From Clostridia bacterium (GTDB lineage Bacteria > Bacillota > Clostridia > Oscillospirales > CAG-272), in NCBI GenBank assembly GCA_017461765.1, contig JAFTXO010000033.1:1-64000 (forward strand): a DNA stretch of 64,000 bases, in the 5' to 3' direction. How positions within the stretch are numbered: position 1 is the first letter of the stretch; each line of letters starts with the position of its first letter. This document shows, piece after piece, positions 16,002 to 24,875 of this stretch. The translations under genes were made by a program, and so were the position numbers. The notes beneath the pieces are model-generated. The model made no database searches and had not been told where the DNA came from. It saw nothing but the letters and a program-made list of their open reading frames with translations.

Positions 16002-17372
16002 ATGAATGATGGCAGAATAGTGTCAAGATATATCGGCGCATTTACTGATTTTCTTATAAATATTTCGGTCATTCTCGTCGCTTTCAAAATAGCCTATGAA
16101 AATAGCTTTATAGTTATGACCGAGAATTCGGTTATTGTTGGGGCACTTATTGTATTTTTGGCAAGCTTTATTTACTTCCTTTCGGATATGTATTCGCTAA
16201 AACGGCATGAAAGGCTTATAAATATTCTTGTCAAGGCATTTATAGCTCAGCTATTTGTTCTCATGTTTTCCATGGTTGCAGTTGCTCTATTTACTTCAAG
16301 AGTAGCATCAAATTATGTATTTACCATAATTCTTTGCGGGATTTCTTACGCATGTATTGCCGTAAAAAAGATAATAGTTACAAAGATACTTCATAAAATA
16401 CGTATCAATAAAAAAAATCAAAAAAATATTATTATCGTAGGTAACAGCAACGGTGCTATTGAATATGTAAGACAGATAAATGACAATGCTCATTTTGGAT
16501 ATAATATTATAGGCTGTGTCTGCGACTCGGAAAATCCTAAGCTAAAAAAGATCGGTACAGTATCGGAGCTTGATATGATCTTGAAGGTATATAAGCCTCA
16601 TGAGGTTGTTTTGGCTTTGCACGCACATGAGGATCAAAAGACTCTTGAAATACTCTCTGTATGCGACCGAAACGGCATAAGAACATCAATAGTTCCCGTT
16701 GAATATAAATATTTCAAGTCAAAGAGTCAGATAGATATGGTGGGAAATATTCCTGTCATAAATACACGTTCAATCCCTCTTGATAATATGGCAAATGCAG
16801 CACTTAAGCGTATGATGGATATAATAATATCACTTATAATGATATTGCTGACTTTACCGATAATGATAATCGCATTTATCGGTGTTAAGATATCTTCAAA
16901 GGGCCCCGCTATCTTTAAACAAAAAAGAGTTGGTAAGAATAATAAGGAATTTATGATGTATAAATTCCGTTCAATGAGGGTAAACGAGCAAGAAGATACT
17001 GGATGGACAACGCATGATGATCCAAGAAAAACAAAATTCGGAACTTTCATGAGAAAAACGGGAATAGATGAGCTGCCTCAGTTTTTTAATGTTTTGTTAG
17101 GCTCTATGTCTATCGTTGGACCTCGCCCTGAGCTTCCTGTGCATGTTGAAAAATACAGGAAAGAGATACCTCTTTATATGGTAAAGCATCAGGTGAAGCC
17201 GGGAATTACCGGCCTTGCTCAAATATACGGCTACAGAGGTGATACATCCATAGAAAAGAGGATAGATCTCGACATAAAATATATTGAGGAGTGGACACTT
17301 TTTAATGATATTAAAATTTTAATTGCAACACCGTTTAAAATGTTTAACCGAAACGAGAAATATATAAAATAA
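16002..17372 (+). CDS. Exopolysaccharide polyprenyl sugar-phosphate transferase (PHPT family)
   Basis: The enzyme starts glycan assembly by moving a sugar-1-phosphate to undecaprenyl phosphate. The 456-residue protein has the full-length WcaJ/CpsE plan: four to five N-terminal helices (about 10-120), a Rossmann-like CoA-binding region (IIIVGNSNGAIEYV near residue 145), another helix near 275, then the catalytic Bac_transf domain with KRMMDIIIS, FKQKRVGKN, YKFRSMR, DELPQFFNVL, SIVGPRPELP and PGITGLAQIYG. GGGAGG precedes the start. It follows the export ABC genes and precedes a GT4 gene. Confidence 0.95.
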   Translation: MNDGRIVSRYIGAFTDFLINISVILVAFKIAYENSFIVMTENSVIVGALIVFLASFIYFLSDMYSLKRHERLINILVKAFIAQLFVLMFSMVAVALFTSRVASNYVFTIILCGISYACIAVKKIIVTKILHKIRINKKNQKNIIIVGNSNGAIEYVRQINDNAHFGYNIIGCVCDSENPKLKKIGTVSELDMILKVYKPHEVVLALHAHEDQKTLEILSVCDRNGIRTSIVPVEYKYFKSKSQIDMVGNIPVINTRSIPLDNMANAALKRMMDIIISLIMILLTLPIMIIAFIGVKISSKGPAIFKQKRVGKNNKEFMMYKFRSMRVNEQEDTGWTTHDDPRKTKFGTFMRKTGIDELPQFFNVLLGSMSIVGPRPELPVHVEKYRKEIPLYMVKHQVKPGITGLAQIYGYRGDTSIEKRIDLDIKYIEEWTLFNDIKILIATPFKMFNRNEKYIK

Positions 17373-17376
17373 AATT

Positions 17377-18417
17377 ATGAAGATACTTATCGTGGCATCT
17401 AATATGGTGCATATAAAAAATTTTCATATGCCTTATGTAAATGCGCTTCGTGAAAACGGACATGAGGTATATATTATGGCGTCAGGTGATGGAGCGGATT
17501 TTAATGTTCCGTTTAAAAAGAGATCGCTTTCGTTTAAGAATTTATTTTTGGTATCTAAAATAAAAAAGATATTGAAAAGCCAACGCTTCGATGCAGTCCT
17601 TTTGCACACCACTCTCGCTTCATTTTGGACGAGAATGGCGATAAAACGGTTAAAGGATCGTCCGTATGTTATAAATACGGTTCATGGATATCTTTTTAAT
17701 GAGCATACCTCATTTTTGAAAACAAAAGCTTATCTTTTCTGCGAAAAGCTCGTAAGAAATGTAACCGATAATATCGTCGTTATGAATAGCGAGGATATGA
17801 CAGTTGCAATAAAGCATAAGCTGAGCATAGGCGAGGTTTTTGAAATAGACGGTATGGGCGTGAATTTTTCAAGAATACAACCTGTAGATAAACCGGAAAA
17901 TAGCGAAAATGAACTTATAAATCTTGTTTTTGTAGGCGAAATAAGCAAAAGAAAAAATCAAATTTTTTTGGTAAGGGCTCTTAAAAAGCTACCTGATTAT
18001 TCGCTCACTCTTGTGGGTGACGGAGATGAGAGTAATACGATAAGAAAAGAGGCTCGCAGGCTTGGGGTTGAGTCAAGGCTTAAAATAACCGGCTTTACCA
18101 AGAATGTAAGTAAATATTTGTCCGAGGCAGATATCTATGTTTCAGCATCTCAAATAGAGGGTCTTCCGTTTAATGTAATGGAGGCAATGTATGCCCGCTT
18201 GCCGATAGTTGCGAGTGATGTAAAAGGAAACAGAGATCTTTTAAATCAAAAAAATTTATATACTTATAATGATGAAGAAGAGTATGTTGATCTTGTAAGA
18301 TCTACACCAACGGTACGAGTAAATTATGATATGGAAAAATATACCCTTGAAAAGGTAGTGCCTGCGAATACAAAAATGTATTTATCACTGATAAATAAAA
18401 AGCGGAGAGCTGATTAA
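17377..18417 (+). CDS. Glycosyltransferase family 4
   Basis: The 346-residue GT-B protein starts MKILIVASNMVHIKNF, has the nucleotide-sugar-binding hinge NLVFVGEISKRKNQ near residue 185, and the retaining GT4 motif EGLPFNVMEAM near 265 (Glu-x7-Glu). It probably adds a sugar to the lipid-linked glycan begun by the upstream transferase. It starts four bases after that gene with only a weak SD, which suggests translational coupling. Donor and acceptor unknown. Confidence 0.93.
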   Translation: MKILIVASNMVHIKNFHMPYVNALRENGHEVYIMASGDGADFNVPFKKRSLSFKNLFLVSKIKKILKSQRFDAVLLHTTLASFWTRMAIKRLKDRPYVINTVHGYLFNEHTSFLKTKAYLFCEKLVRNVTDNIVVMNSEDMTVAIKHKLSIGEVFEIDGMGVNFSRIQPVDKPENSENELINLVFVGEISKRKNQIFLVRALKKLPDYSLTLVGDGDESNTIRKEARRLGVESRLKITGFTKNVSKYLSEADIYVSASQIEGLPFNVMEAMYARLPIVASDVKGNRDLLNQKNLYTYNDEEEYVDLVRSTPTVRVNYDMEKYTLEKVVPANTKMYLSLINKKRRAD

Positions 18418-18434
18418 ACAACTTTCCGCTTTAG
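18400..18434. terminator. Bidirectional terminator between GT4 and mtaB genes
   Basis: AAGCGGAGAG and CTTTCCGCTT pair over 10 bp (one G-T pair) with a 12-base loop that includes the GT4 stop. T-rich tails occur on both strands. Confidence 0.8.
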
Positions 18435-18437
18435 TTT

Positions 18438-19748
18438 TTATATAAGCTCTGCGTATATGTACTTTCCGTCGTGTGATAACGGCATTATATATTTTAATTC
18501 GCCGCCGAGCTTTCTTGTATACGGCACTTTGACTTCTATAAAATTAGATGTGTGTCCGCAAGCATATTCGCCGTCGAAGCTCTCAAAAAGAACCTCGATC
18601 CGTTCTCCTTTTGAAACAATACCGTCAAGGATCGCTTTTTTTGTTTCTTTTTCAACTTGTTCAAGACGTAGCAAGCGCTCCTTTTTCACACACTCCTCGA
18701 CTTGGTTTGGCATGTTAGCGGCTTCCGTACCCTCACGCTTTGAATACGGGAAAATATGAAGATGTAAAAATCCTTGCTCCTTGAAAAATTCAAGCGTTTC
18801 TTTAAAATCTTCTTCAGTCTCACCGGGAAAGCCTGTGATAACATCGGCTGAAAACATTACATCCTTTATACATTCCCTTAGATAATTGAGATTTTTTCTC
18901 GCCATATCCGTATTGTATTTTCGGCGCATAAGATTTAAAATCCTTGTGCATCCGGTTTGCATAGAGATGTGAAAATGCGGCATAACCTTGTCAAGCGTCT
19001 TTATTTTATCTGTAAAATCCTTTGTTATGGATGCAGGATCTAAAGATCCGAGACGTATCCTTTTAAGACCTTCAATCTCGTTGATCTCGCAAAGCAGATC
19101 AGCAAGAGAATATTCGTTTTCAAAATCCTTACCGTATGCCGCCGTTTCAATACCTGTAAGAACGACCTCGCAGCAGCCCTCGGAAACTATATTTTTCACT
19201 TCCTTTATCACGTTTTCCTTCGGATTTGAACGAACATTTCCACGAGCACGGGGAATTATGCAATAAGCACATTTGGAGTCGCAGCCGTCCTCTATTTTTA
19301 TAAAAGCACGAGTTCTCGTGAGAGGAGCACCAACGATCATCGTATCAAACGAGGAGTGAAATATATCAGGCAAAAAAAGTTCTTTTTGAGTCTTTGATTT
19401 GAAAAGCTCAAGAGCTTTTTTCGGTATCATAGATTTTGCATTGTTTCCGCAAACAAAATCTACCCCCTCCATACTTAGAGCTTCTTTAGGATTTATTTGA
19501 GCAAAACAGCCTGTAACAATGATAACGGCATTTGGATTTTTAGCGACACATCTTCGAATAAGCTGCTTTGATTTTCTGTCACTTTCCGCCGTTACGGAGC
19601 AGGTATTTATTATGTATATATCACATTTTTCAGAAGATGCTTTTATTTCGACTCCAAGCTTAGCGAGCTCTTGCATCATAGCGTCACTCTCATACTGATT
19701 TACACGACATCCGAGAGTAATAAGAGCTGCTGAAATTTTTTTATCCAT
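18438..19748 (-). CDS. mtaB: tRNA (N6-threonylcarbamoyladenosine(37)-C2)-methylthiotransferase MtaB
   Basis: The enzyme methylthiolates t6A37 in tRNA by radical-SAM chemistry with two Fe-S clusters. The 436-residue protein has the N-terminal UPF0004 domain (TLGCRVNQYES near residue 10, INTCSVTAESDRK near 45, TGCFAQ near 80), the radical SAM CxxxCxxC in CDSKCAYCIIPRARG near 150, and a C-terminal TRAM domain. GCRVNQYESDA and NTCSVT favour MtaB over MiaB. The start at 19748 has AAGGAGG; seven extra residues in the open frame are upstream. Monocistronic. Confidence 0.94.
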   Translation of the reverse strand: MDKKISAALITLGCRVNQYESDAMMQELAKLGVEIKASSEKCDIYIINTCSVTAESDRKSKQLIRRCVAKNPNAVIIVTGCFAQINPKEALSMEGVDFVCGNNAKSMIPKKALELFKSKTQKELFLPDIFHSSFDTMIVGAPLTRTRAFIKIEDGCDSKCAYCIIPRARGNVRSNPKENVIKEVKNIVSEGCCEVVLTGIETAAYGKDFENEYSLADLLCEINEIEGLKRIRLGSLDPASITKDFTDKIKTLDKVMPHFHISMQTGCTRILNLMRRKYNTDMARKNLNYLRECIKDVMFSADVITGFPGETEEDFKETLEFFKEQGFLHLHIFPYSKREGTEAANMPNQVEECVKKERLLRLEQVEKETKKAILDGIVSKGERIEVLFESFDGEYACGHTSNFIEVKVPYTRKLGGELKYIMPLSHDGKYIYAELI

Positions 19749-19788
19749 AAATTCCTCCTTAAGCCCCATAAAGCATTATTGTTTTATA

Positions 19789-19817
19789 ATTTTAGCATAT
19801 TTTTTTATATATGTAAA
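19789..19817 (-). promoter_or_regulatory. Promoter of mtaB
   Basis: On the minus strand TTTACA (19817-19812), 17 bases, TAAAAT (19794-19789). Confidence 0.75.
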
Positions 19818-19847
19818 CTAAAATTAAAAAATATTTTTTAAATACTC

Positions 19848-19876
19848 TTGAAAAAACACCGTAGAATAATTATAAT
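19848..19876 (+). promoter_or_regulatory. Promoter of the RluA-type synthase gene
   Basis: TTGAAA (19848-19853), 17 bases, TATAAT (19871-19876). Confidence 0.8.
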
Positions 19877-19909
19877 ATTTATAGTAATTTTTAAAGGAGG
19901 ATCGCTTCT

Positions 19910-20902
19910 GTGAGAGAATTTATTATAAACTCAAACGACGCCGGACAAAGACTTGATAAATTTGTGCAAAAGACCGTTAAGGGCATACCGATCTCTCTTA
20001 TGTATAAAGCAATCCGATTGAAAAAAATCAAGGTAAACCGCAAAAGAGCAGAGCAAAAGCAAATGCTTAATACCGGAGATACCGTTCAAATGTTTTTAAG
20101 CGAAGATCTTTTTTCTTCCGAGATCACTGATAACGAGCTTTATTCCATAAAGCCGAATTTAAATATTGTTTATGAAGATGAAAATATAATTTTGTGCGAT
20201 AAAGCCCCCGGTATATTGGTTCATAGCGGGGAGGGTGACGGAAAAACAAGCGGAGACGGTAACGCAAACGACAGAAATACGCTCGTATATCATATACAGG
20301 CGTATCTTGCTCAAAAGGGCGAATATGATCCTATGAAAGAAAATTCATTTGCCCCCGCCCTGTGTAACAGAATTGACCGAAATACAGGCGGACTTGTGAT
20401 AGCTGCCAAAAACGCTATTGCGCTTAGAGATGTAAATGAGAGAATAAGAGAAAATAAAATATCAAAATATTATTTGTGTGCCGTAAACGGAAAATTACCG
20501 AAGGAACACGACACTCTTCGAGACTATCTTATAAAAGATCCTAAAAATAATAAAGTAAGAGTTTTGAAAAACAAAGCAATCGGCGCAAAAGAGATAATTA
20601 CCGAATACAGGGTCAAGGATTATTCAAAAACGAAGGACATATCCTTGGTTGAAATAAGGCTGATAACAGGAAGAACGCATCAAATAAGAGCGCATATGGC
20701 ATCCGTCGGCAATCCGCTCCTTGGTGACGGAAAGTACGGAAATATCGCCAATGATAGAAAAAAGGGATATAAGCATCAGTCATTGTATGCGTATAAGCTC
20801 GTATTTGAGGAGCACGATGACAGCCTGCGATATTTAAACGGTCGCAAAATAGAAGTGGAAGTGTCAAATATCTACTTCTTGAGGGAATTTGAAAAAAATT
20901 AA
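19910..20902 (+). CDS. RluA-family rRNA pseudouridine synthase (RluC/RluD-like)
   Basis: The enzyme isomerises uridine to pseudouridine in rRNA. The 330-residue protein has an N-terminal S4 RNA-binding domain (QRLDKFVQKTVKGI near residue 10) and the catalytic block CNRIDRNTGGLVIAAK near 152. The usual HRLD is NRID here; the catalytic Asp is kept. GRTHQIRAHMA near 255 is the conserved late motif. GTG start with AAAGGAGG nine bases upstream. The target position cannot be assigned. Confidence 0.92.
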   Translation: MREFIINSNDAGQRLDKFVQKTVKGIPISLMYKAIRLKKIKVNRKRAEQKQMLNTGDTVQMFLSEDLFSSEITDNELYSIKPNLNIVYEDENIILCDKAPGILVHSGEGDGKTSGDGNANDRNTLVYHIQAYLAQKGEYDPMKENSFAPALCNRIDRNTGGLVIAAKNAIALRDVNERIRENKISKYYLCAVNGKLPKEHDTLRDYLIKDPKNNKVRVLKNKAIGAKEIITEYRVKDYSKTKDISLVEIRLITGRTHQIRAHMASVGNPLLGDGKYGNIANDRKKGYKHQSLYAYKLVFEEHDDSLRYLNGRKIEVEVSNIYFLREFEKN

Positions 20903-20942
20903 AAAATTCGCACATAAACTGTCAGAAATATTTTCAAAAGTG

Positions 20943-20971
20943 TTGACAAGTGCGTATTTTTGATATATAAT
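20943..20971 (+). promoter_or_regulatory. Promoter of the LCP-like gene
   Basis: TTGACA (20943-20948), 17 bases, TATAAT (20966-20971): full consensus. Confidence 0.9.
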
Positions 20972-21015
20972 TATTGTATAAATGATAAATTATTTTTTAT
21001 AGCAAAGGAGATATC

Positions 21016-22146
21016 ATGAGCAAAAATGTTGACACAAAACCACGTGCATCTCTTTCTGCCACCACGGCAAAAAAGAACTCAGTGGGTAAGATCGTAGTCG
21101 TAGTGCTTCTTGCTTTGGTTGCTATAGCATCACTTGTAATGCTTGTTTTGAAGTACCAAACAGATAGCTTGTATGACACAATTTCAAAAGGAATAGAATT
21201 TGATCCCGATAACATAGCCATTATAGAAAATAAGGAAGTTGTTCAATCGGTTATTTCAAAGGATAAATATTATACACAGGCTGAGACTAACGAGGCGTAT
21301 AAATCGGATATAGCCAAAGTTAAAGATAATTATATCTCAAATAGTACAAAGGCTACCGAAAAGGAAGATATCTTTACATATGTTTTGTATGGCTTGGATG
21401 CGTATGAAAACGGTCAGGCTGATATAATCACTCTTGTAAGCGTAAACAAGAAAACAAAACAGATTCACTATGTATCAATCGCCCCCAATTCGCTCGTGTT
21501 TATTCCGGAGGTTGCAGACGGTGGAATAGTAGGTCCGCTTTATCATGCATATGATTTCGGCGGCGGAAATCTTCTTGTAAAGACAATCTCTCAAAACTTT
21601 GGTATATATATTCACGGATATGCTGAATTGAACATGGAGGGCGCTGAGAAGGTTATTGGCGAGCTCGGTTCTGTTAAGGTTTCAATGACTGCTGATGAAA
21701 TTGCTCAATTTAATAAAGCGGTTGAATCCTACGATAACAGATTTGATATCGAGGTTAACCCCATCGATTCAAAGGTAGCAGGTGAGTATGAGCTTGATGT
21801 TCAACAGGTTATGGCATACATCCGTGGTGTTAACTCTGAAAGACAAACGGCAGTGTTTACTATTATGAAGGCTGCTGCTAAACAAGCAATGAATGACGGA
21901 TTTGGCGATTTTAAAGACTTTATAACTAACATTCTCGGTGACGGCGTTACTGTAGCAATGGATAAAGACGATTTCGATGTTCTCGTTCAATCTGCTATGT
22001 TCTCGCTTAATGATTATCTTGAAAACGGTTTCGAAACATACATTTTCGGTACTGATACGAAAGAATCTAAGTCTCTCGGCGGTGTTTCATACACTATGTA
22101 TGATTACGAGGACGCACTTCATTCACTCACAAAAGAAATTTATTGA
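21016..22146 (+). CDS. LytR-CpsA-Psr (LCP)-like membrane protein with degenerate active site
   Basis: The 376-residue protein has a cytosolic N-terminus, one membrane helix (about 25-46) and an extracellular LCP-like domain. LCP proteins attach teichoic acids or polysaccharides to peptidoglycan. The fold markers align: YGLDAYENGQADIITLVS for the usual GxDxR...GRSDT block, SIAPNSLVFIP for SIPRDT, HAYDFGGGNLLVKTIS, LNMEG, and MAYIRG...SERQ. The Arg of RSD and the Arg of PRD, which bind the pyrophosphate in characterised LCPs, are both replaced. It may be inactive, use other residues, or bind without catalysis. Consensus promoter, good SD (AAAGGAG), own terminator. Confidence 0.78.
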   Translation: MSKNVDTKPRASLSATTAKKNSVGKIVVVVLLALVAIASLVMLVLKYQTDSLYDTISKGIEFDPDNIAIIENKEVVQSVISKDKYYTQAETNEAYKSDIAKVKDNYISNSTKATEKEDIFTYVLYGLDAYENGQADIITLVSVNKKTKQIHYVSIAPNSLVFIPEVADGGIVGPLYHAYDFGGGNLLVKTISQNFGIYIHGYAELNMEGAEKVIGELGSVKVSMTADEIAQFNKAVESYDNRFDIEVNPIDSKVAGEYELDVQQVMAYIRGVNSERQTAVFTIMKAAAKQAMNDGFGDFKDFITNILGDGVTVAMDKDDFDVLVQSAMFSLNDYLENGFETYIFGTDTKESKSLGGVSYTMYDYEDALHSLTKEIY

Positions 22147-22152
22147 TAATGC

Positions 22153-22180
22153 AAAACGGCAGATCCTCTGCCGTTTTCTT
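22153..22180 (+). terminator. Terminator after the LCP-like gene
   Basis: AAAACGGCAGA and TCTGCCGTTTTC form an 11 bp stem with a T-rich tail. Confidence 0.9.
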
Positions 22181-22188
22181 ATGGAAGA

Positions 22189-22222
22189 ATTGTCACCTTG
22201 AATATCTTTAAAAAGTGACAAT
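22189..22222. promoter_or_regulatory. BirA operator (biotin box)
   Basis: A perfect inverted repeat, ATTGTCAC at 22189-22196 and GTGACAAT at 22215-22222. Written as 9-base halves it is TTGTCACCT-N14-AAGTGACAA, the TTGTNAACC-N(14-16) geometry known for BirA sites in Firmicutes. It covers the birA-bioY promoter, so biotin-loaded BirA should repress its own gene and the biotin transporter. Confidence 0.8.
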
Positions 22223-22227
22223 ATACT
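22198..22227 (+). promoter_or_regulatory. Promoter of birA-bioY, inside the biotin box
   Basis: TTGAAT (22198-22203), 18 bases, TATACT (22222-22227). The birA ATG begins only four bases after the -10 box, implying a leaderless mRNA. Confidence 0.6.
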
Positions 22228-22230
22228 GAT

Positions 22231-23205
22231 ATGAATATAAAAGAAAATGTTTTTAAAATACTTTTCGATAATATTGGAAAAAGCGTATCGGGAGAAGATA
22301 TAGCAGAGAAGCTGCATATAAGTCGAAATAGCGTTTGGAAGGCTGTAAAGGCATTAAAAAATGACGGAATAGAAATATTTTCACAAACGAATAAAGGATA
22401 TACCATGTCTTCGGAAAATGATTTTTTTACGTCTGATACCATAAAAAAATATTTAAAAAGAGAACACGATATAATAATCATAGATGAAGAAACCTCATCA
22501 AATACGGTAGCTAAAAAGTATGCTTCGGAAAAGATGTCTAAGGAAGGCACTGTAGTTATAGTGAAAAGACAAACGCTTGGAAGAGGCAGAATGGGCAGAA
22601 CCTTTTTTTCAAACGAGGAAAACGGTCTTTATATGAGCATCATTTTGCGTCCGAAGATATCTGCAACGGAAAGCGTTGATATAACGGTAATTGGAGCATT
22701 GGCTGTCGCTCAGGCAATCGAAGAAACATCCTCAAGAATATGCGAAATAAAATGGGTAAACGACATTTTCATTGAAGAAAAAAAAGCGTGCGGAATACTT
22801 ACCGAAGCATCTTTTGATTTTGAAAGTGATTCTTTGGAATATGCTATACTTGGCGTCGGTATAAACGTAACTCCGCCGAAGAACGGTTTTAACGAGAAAA
22901 TAAGGGATATAGCAGGCGCAATATATAATGAAAAAGCTCCATACGGGTATAAGGCTAAGCTTTGTGCTGAGGTCATAAATAAATTTTTTGATCACTATCT
23001 TAAATCAAACAAAAACGAATATATTTCCCTTTATCGATCAAAGTCCAATATAATAGGTAAAAACGTTGATGTTTATCGGGGAAATTATATGTTTTTCGGA
23101 AAATGTATCGATATTGATGAAAACGCAAACCTTGTTATTGATACGGAAAAAGGAATATTGAAATTCAATTCCGGAGAAGCGCGAGTAAGAAAAAATGAGC
23201 GGTAA
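22231..23205 (+). CDS. birA: Biotin operon repressor / biotin-[acetyl-CoA-carboxylase] ligase
   Basis: A bifunctional protein that activates biotin to biotinyl-AMP, attaches it to carboxylases, and represses biotin genes. The 324 residues comprise an N-terminal winged helix (SGEDIAEKLHISRNSVWKAV near residue 20), the ligase domain with GRGRMGRTFFS near 115, the catalytic Lys in CEIKWVNDIF near 170 and ACGILTEA after it, and a C-terminal SH3-like domain. The start at 22231 fits the family N-terminus, but no SD precedes it and it lies four bases from the -10 box. bioY overlaps its 3' end by 11 bases. Confidence 0.95.
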   Translation: MNIKENVFKILFDNIGKSVSGEDIAEKLHISRNSVWKAVKALKNDGIEIFSQTNKGYTMSSENDFFTSDTIKKYLKREHDIIIIDEETSSNTVAKKYASEKMSKEGTVVIVKRQTLGRGRMGRTFFSNEENGLYMSIILRPKISATESVDITVIGALAVAQAIEETSSRICEIKWVNDIFIEEKKACGILTEASFDFESDSLEYAILGVGINVTPPKNGFNEKIRDIAGAIYNEKAPYGYKAKLCAEVINKFFDHYLKSNKNEYISLYRSKSNIIGKNVDVYRGNYMFFGKCIDIDENANLVIDTEKGILKFNSGEARVRKNER

Positions 23206-23722
23206 TCATTCCTCAAAAATAAAAAAGCTTGCAACAATAGGAATGCTTGTTGCTCTTATATCAGTCATATCACAACTCTCAATTCCCATGCCGGGTATGG
23301 TTCCGCTCACGTTGCAAATTTTTGCAATAGCGTTTGTGGGATATTTTTTAGGATGTAAGTATGCAACCGTGACAGTTTGCACATATATTCTTATCGGAGC
23401 TATAGGCGTTCCCGTTTTTGCATCGTTTAAAGGCGGAATAGCGGCACTTTTCGGCTACACAGGTGGTTTCATATGGGGGTTTTTAATTGTTGCTATAATG
23501 TGCGGCATTTTTGCTGACAGAGCAAAATTAGCAATTTCACTTGGTATCATATCCGTGTTAATTGCGCATTTAATTGGAGTTAGTCAGTATATGATAGTTG
23601 CAAGAGTAGATTTTTTTAAGGGCTTTTTACTCGTTTCCTGCCCATATATCTTAAAGGATATAATTTTAATTCCCATAGCATTTTCCGTAGCAAAAAAATT
23701 AAAGAAACATATACGATTATAA
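23195..23722 (+). CDS. bioY: Biotin ECF transporter S component
   Basis: The membrane subunit that binds biotin for uptake by an ECF transporter. The 175-residue protein has six hydrophobic segments and the BioY markers QLSIPMPGMVPLTLQIFAI near residue 28, GVPVFASFKGG near 72 and GYTGGFIWGF near 90. The ECF ATPases and T subunit are not in the window and are probably shared. It overlaps birA and so falls under the same biotin box. Confidence 0.95.
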   Translation: MSGNHSSKIKKLATIGMLVALISVISQLSIPMPGMVPLTLQIFAIAFVGYFLGCKYATVTVCTYILIGAIGVPVFASFKGGIAALFGYTGGFIWGFLIVAIMCGIFADRAKLAISLGIISVLIAHLIGVSQYMIVARVDFFKGFLLVSCPYILKDIILIPIAFSVAKKLKKHIRL

Positions 23723-23760
23723 AATAAACCGCACAAGAAATCCTTGTGCGGTTTATTTTA
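23721..23760. terminator. Bidirectional terminator between bioY and the GNAT gene
   Basis: AAATAAACCGCACAAG and CTTGTGCGGTTTATTT pair over 16 bp with a 5-base loop, with T tracts in both directions. It ends both the birA-bioY unit and the long minus-strand run from lon. Confidence 0.92.
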
Positions 23761-24135
23761 GTGACACGATGAGGTGTAAAATTTTTTAATATCCATCTCG
23801 AAAATTCCGTCTTTGTTCGGTCTGTATCCCGATCTTTTAACAAGCTCCTCATAAGAACTGTCAGGCTCAAAATAGGAGCTGTCAATGCCGCATCTGAACA
23901 TAAAATTCATAGCAGTACGCAGCATTATTATCATAGCCTCCCAATCTTCAACATCGGGAGCATATTTAAGAGCTTCTATTATTCCAATTCCATTATCGAA
24001 CCTGAATTGACAAACACCTATAAATTTACCGTCGTCGGCGCGGTAAGCAAACGAGTTTACATTATATGTAGCAGAGCAGAGAGAGCAGAGCTCCTCTTGC
24101 TCGTTTTTTGATTGAATAGGTTTTACAGTAAGCAT
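23758..24135 (-). CDS. Small GNAT-like protein
   Basis: A 125-residue protein with features of a short acyltransferase fold: a strand pair FIGVCQFRFDNGIGIIEAL near residue 38, then a helix (DWEAMIIMLRTAMNFMFRCG) and a C-terminal SGYRPNKDGIFEMDI like the last strands of GNAT domains. The acetyl-CoA loop (Q/R-x-x-G-x-G/A) is not clear, so activity is uncertain. The start at 24135 has GAGGTG; a TTG at 24147 that overlaps the upstream stop is less likely. Last gene of the minus-strand run. Confidence 0.7.
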   Translation of the reverse strand: MLTVKPIQSKNEQEELCSLCSATYNVNSFAYRADDGKFIGVCQFRFDNGIGIIEALKYAPDVEDWEAMIIMLRTAMNFMFRCGIDSSYFEPDSSYEELVKRSGYRPNKDGIFEMDIKKFYTSSCH

Positions 24136-24143
24136 ATCACACC

Positions 24144-24872
24144 TCAAATATTTCCCGTATTTCCGTAAAGATAATCAACCTCAGCACTTGTAAGCTCACG
24201 CCATTTGCCTCTCTCAAGATCACCGAGCTTTAATTTTCCTATGGATATTCTTGTTAGACGCATAACGGTAAGTGAGCACTTTTCACACATTTTTCGTATC
24301 TGTCTGTTTCGTCCTTCATTAAGTGTAAAAAGAGTATTCGTAGAGCCCTCTTTTTTGGAAATTATCTTTACCCTTGCAGGCTTTATTTTGTATCCGTCTA
24401 TCTCCATAGGAGAATTTAACGCATAAAGATCTTCGTTCGAAAGATCTCCCTTGATAATAACGCTGTACGTTTTCGGGATATGATATTTCGGATGGGTAAG
24501 ACGGTTTGTGAGCTCTCCGTCGTTTGTAAGAATAATAAGCCCTTCCGAATACATATCAAGCCTTCCGACGGGATAAAGACGCTCTCCAATATCGGAAACC
24601 AAGTCCAAAACGGTCTTTCTTCCTTTTTCGTCCGACGAAGTGGAAACATATCCAAGTGGCTTGTTAAGCATTATATATTTCTTTTTTTCAGATGAATTTT
24701 TGATTATTTTACCGTTAAATTCAACAGTATCGTTATTAGGATCTACCTTGTCACCAAGCTTGGCAACATTGCCGTTTATTTTTACATTTCCCGCTTCAAT
24801 AACCTTTTCGGCACTCCTTCGGGACATTATTTTATTATCTGTGAAAAACTTTTGAAGTCTGATCTTTTCCAT
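24144..24872 (-). CDS. RsuA/RluB-family pseudouridine synthase
   Basis: The 242-residue protein modifies uridine in rRNA. It has an N-terminal S4 domain (RLQKFFTDNKIMSRRSAEKV near residue 5), the block YIMLNKPLGYVSTSSD near 66, and the catalytic Asp in PVGRLDMYSEGLIILTNDG near 96. EGRNRQIRKMCE near 185 is the second conserved element. It matches RluB-type enzymes of Firmicutes, whose gene commonly lies near scpAB and dacB as here. It starts three bases after the carboxypeptidase gene. Confidence 0.95.
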   Translation of the reverse strand: MEKIRLQKFFTDNKIMSRRSAEKVIEAGNVKINGNVAKLGDKVDPNNDTVEFNGKIIKNSSEKKKYIMLNKPLGYVSTSSDEKGRKTVLDLVSDIGERLYPVGRLDMYSEGLIILTNDGELTNRLTHPKYHIPKTYSVIIKGDLSNEDLYALNSPMEIDGYKIKPARVKIISKKEGSTNTLFTLNEGRNRQIRKMCEKCSLTVMRLTRISIGKLKLGDLERGKWRELTSAEVDYLYGNTGNI

Positions 24873-24875
24873 TTC

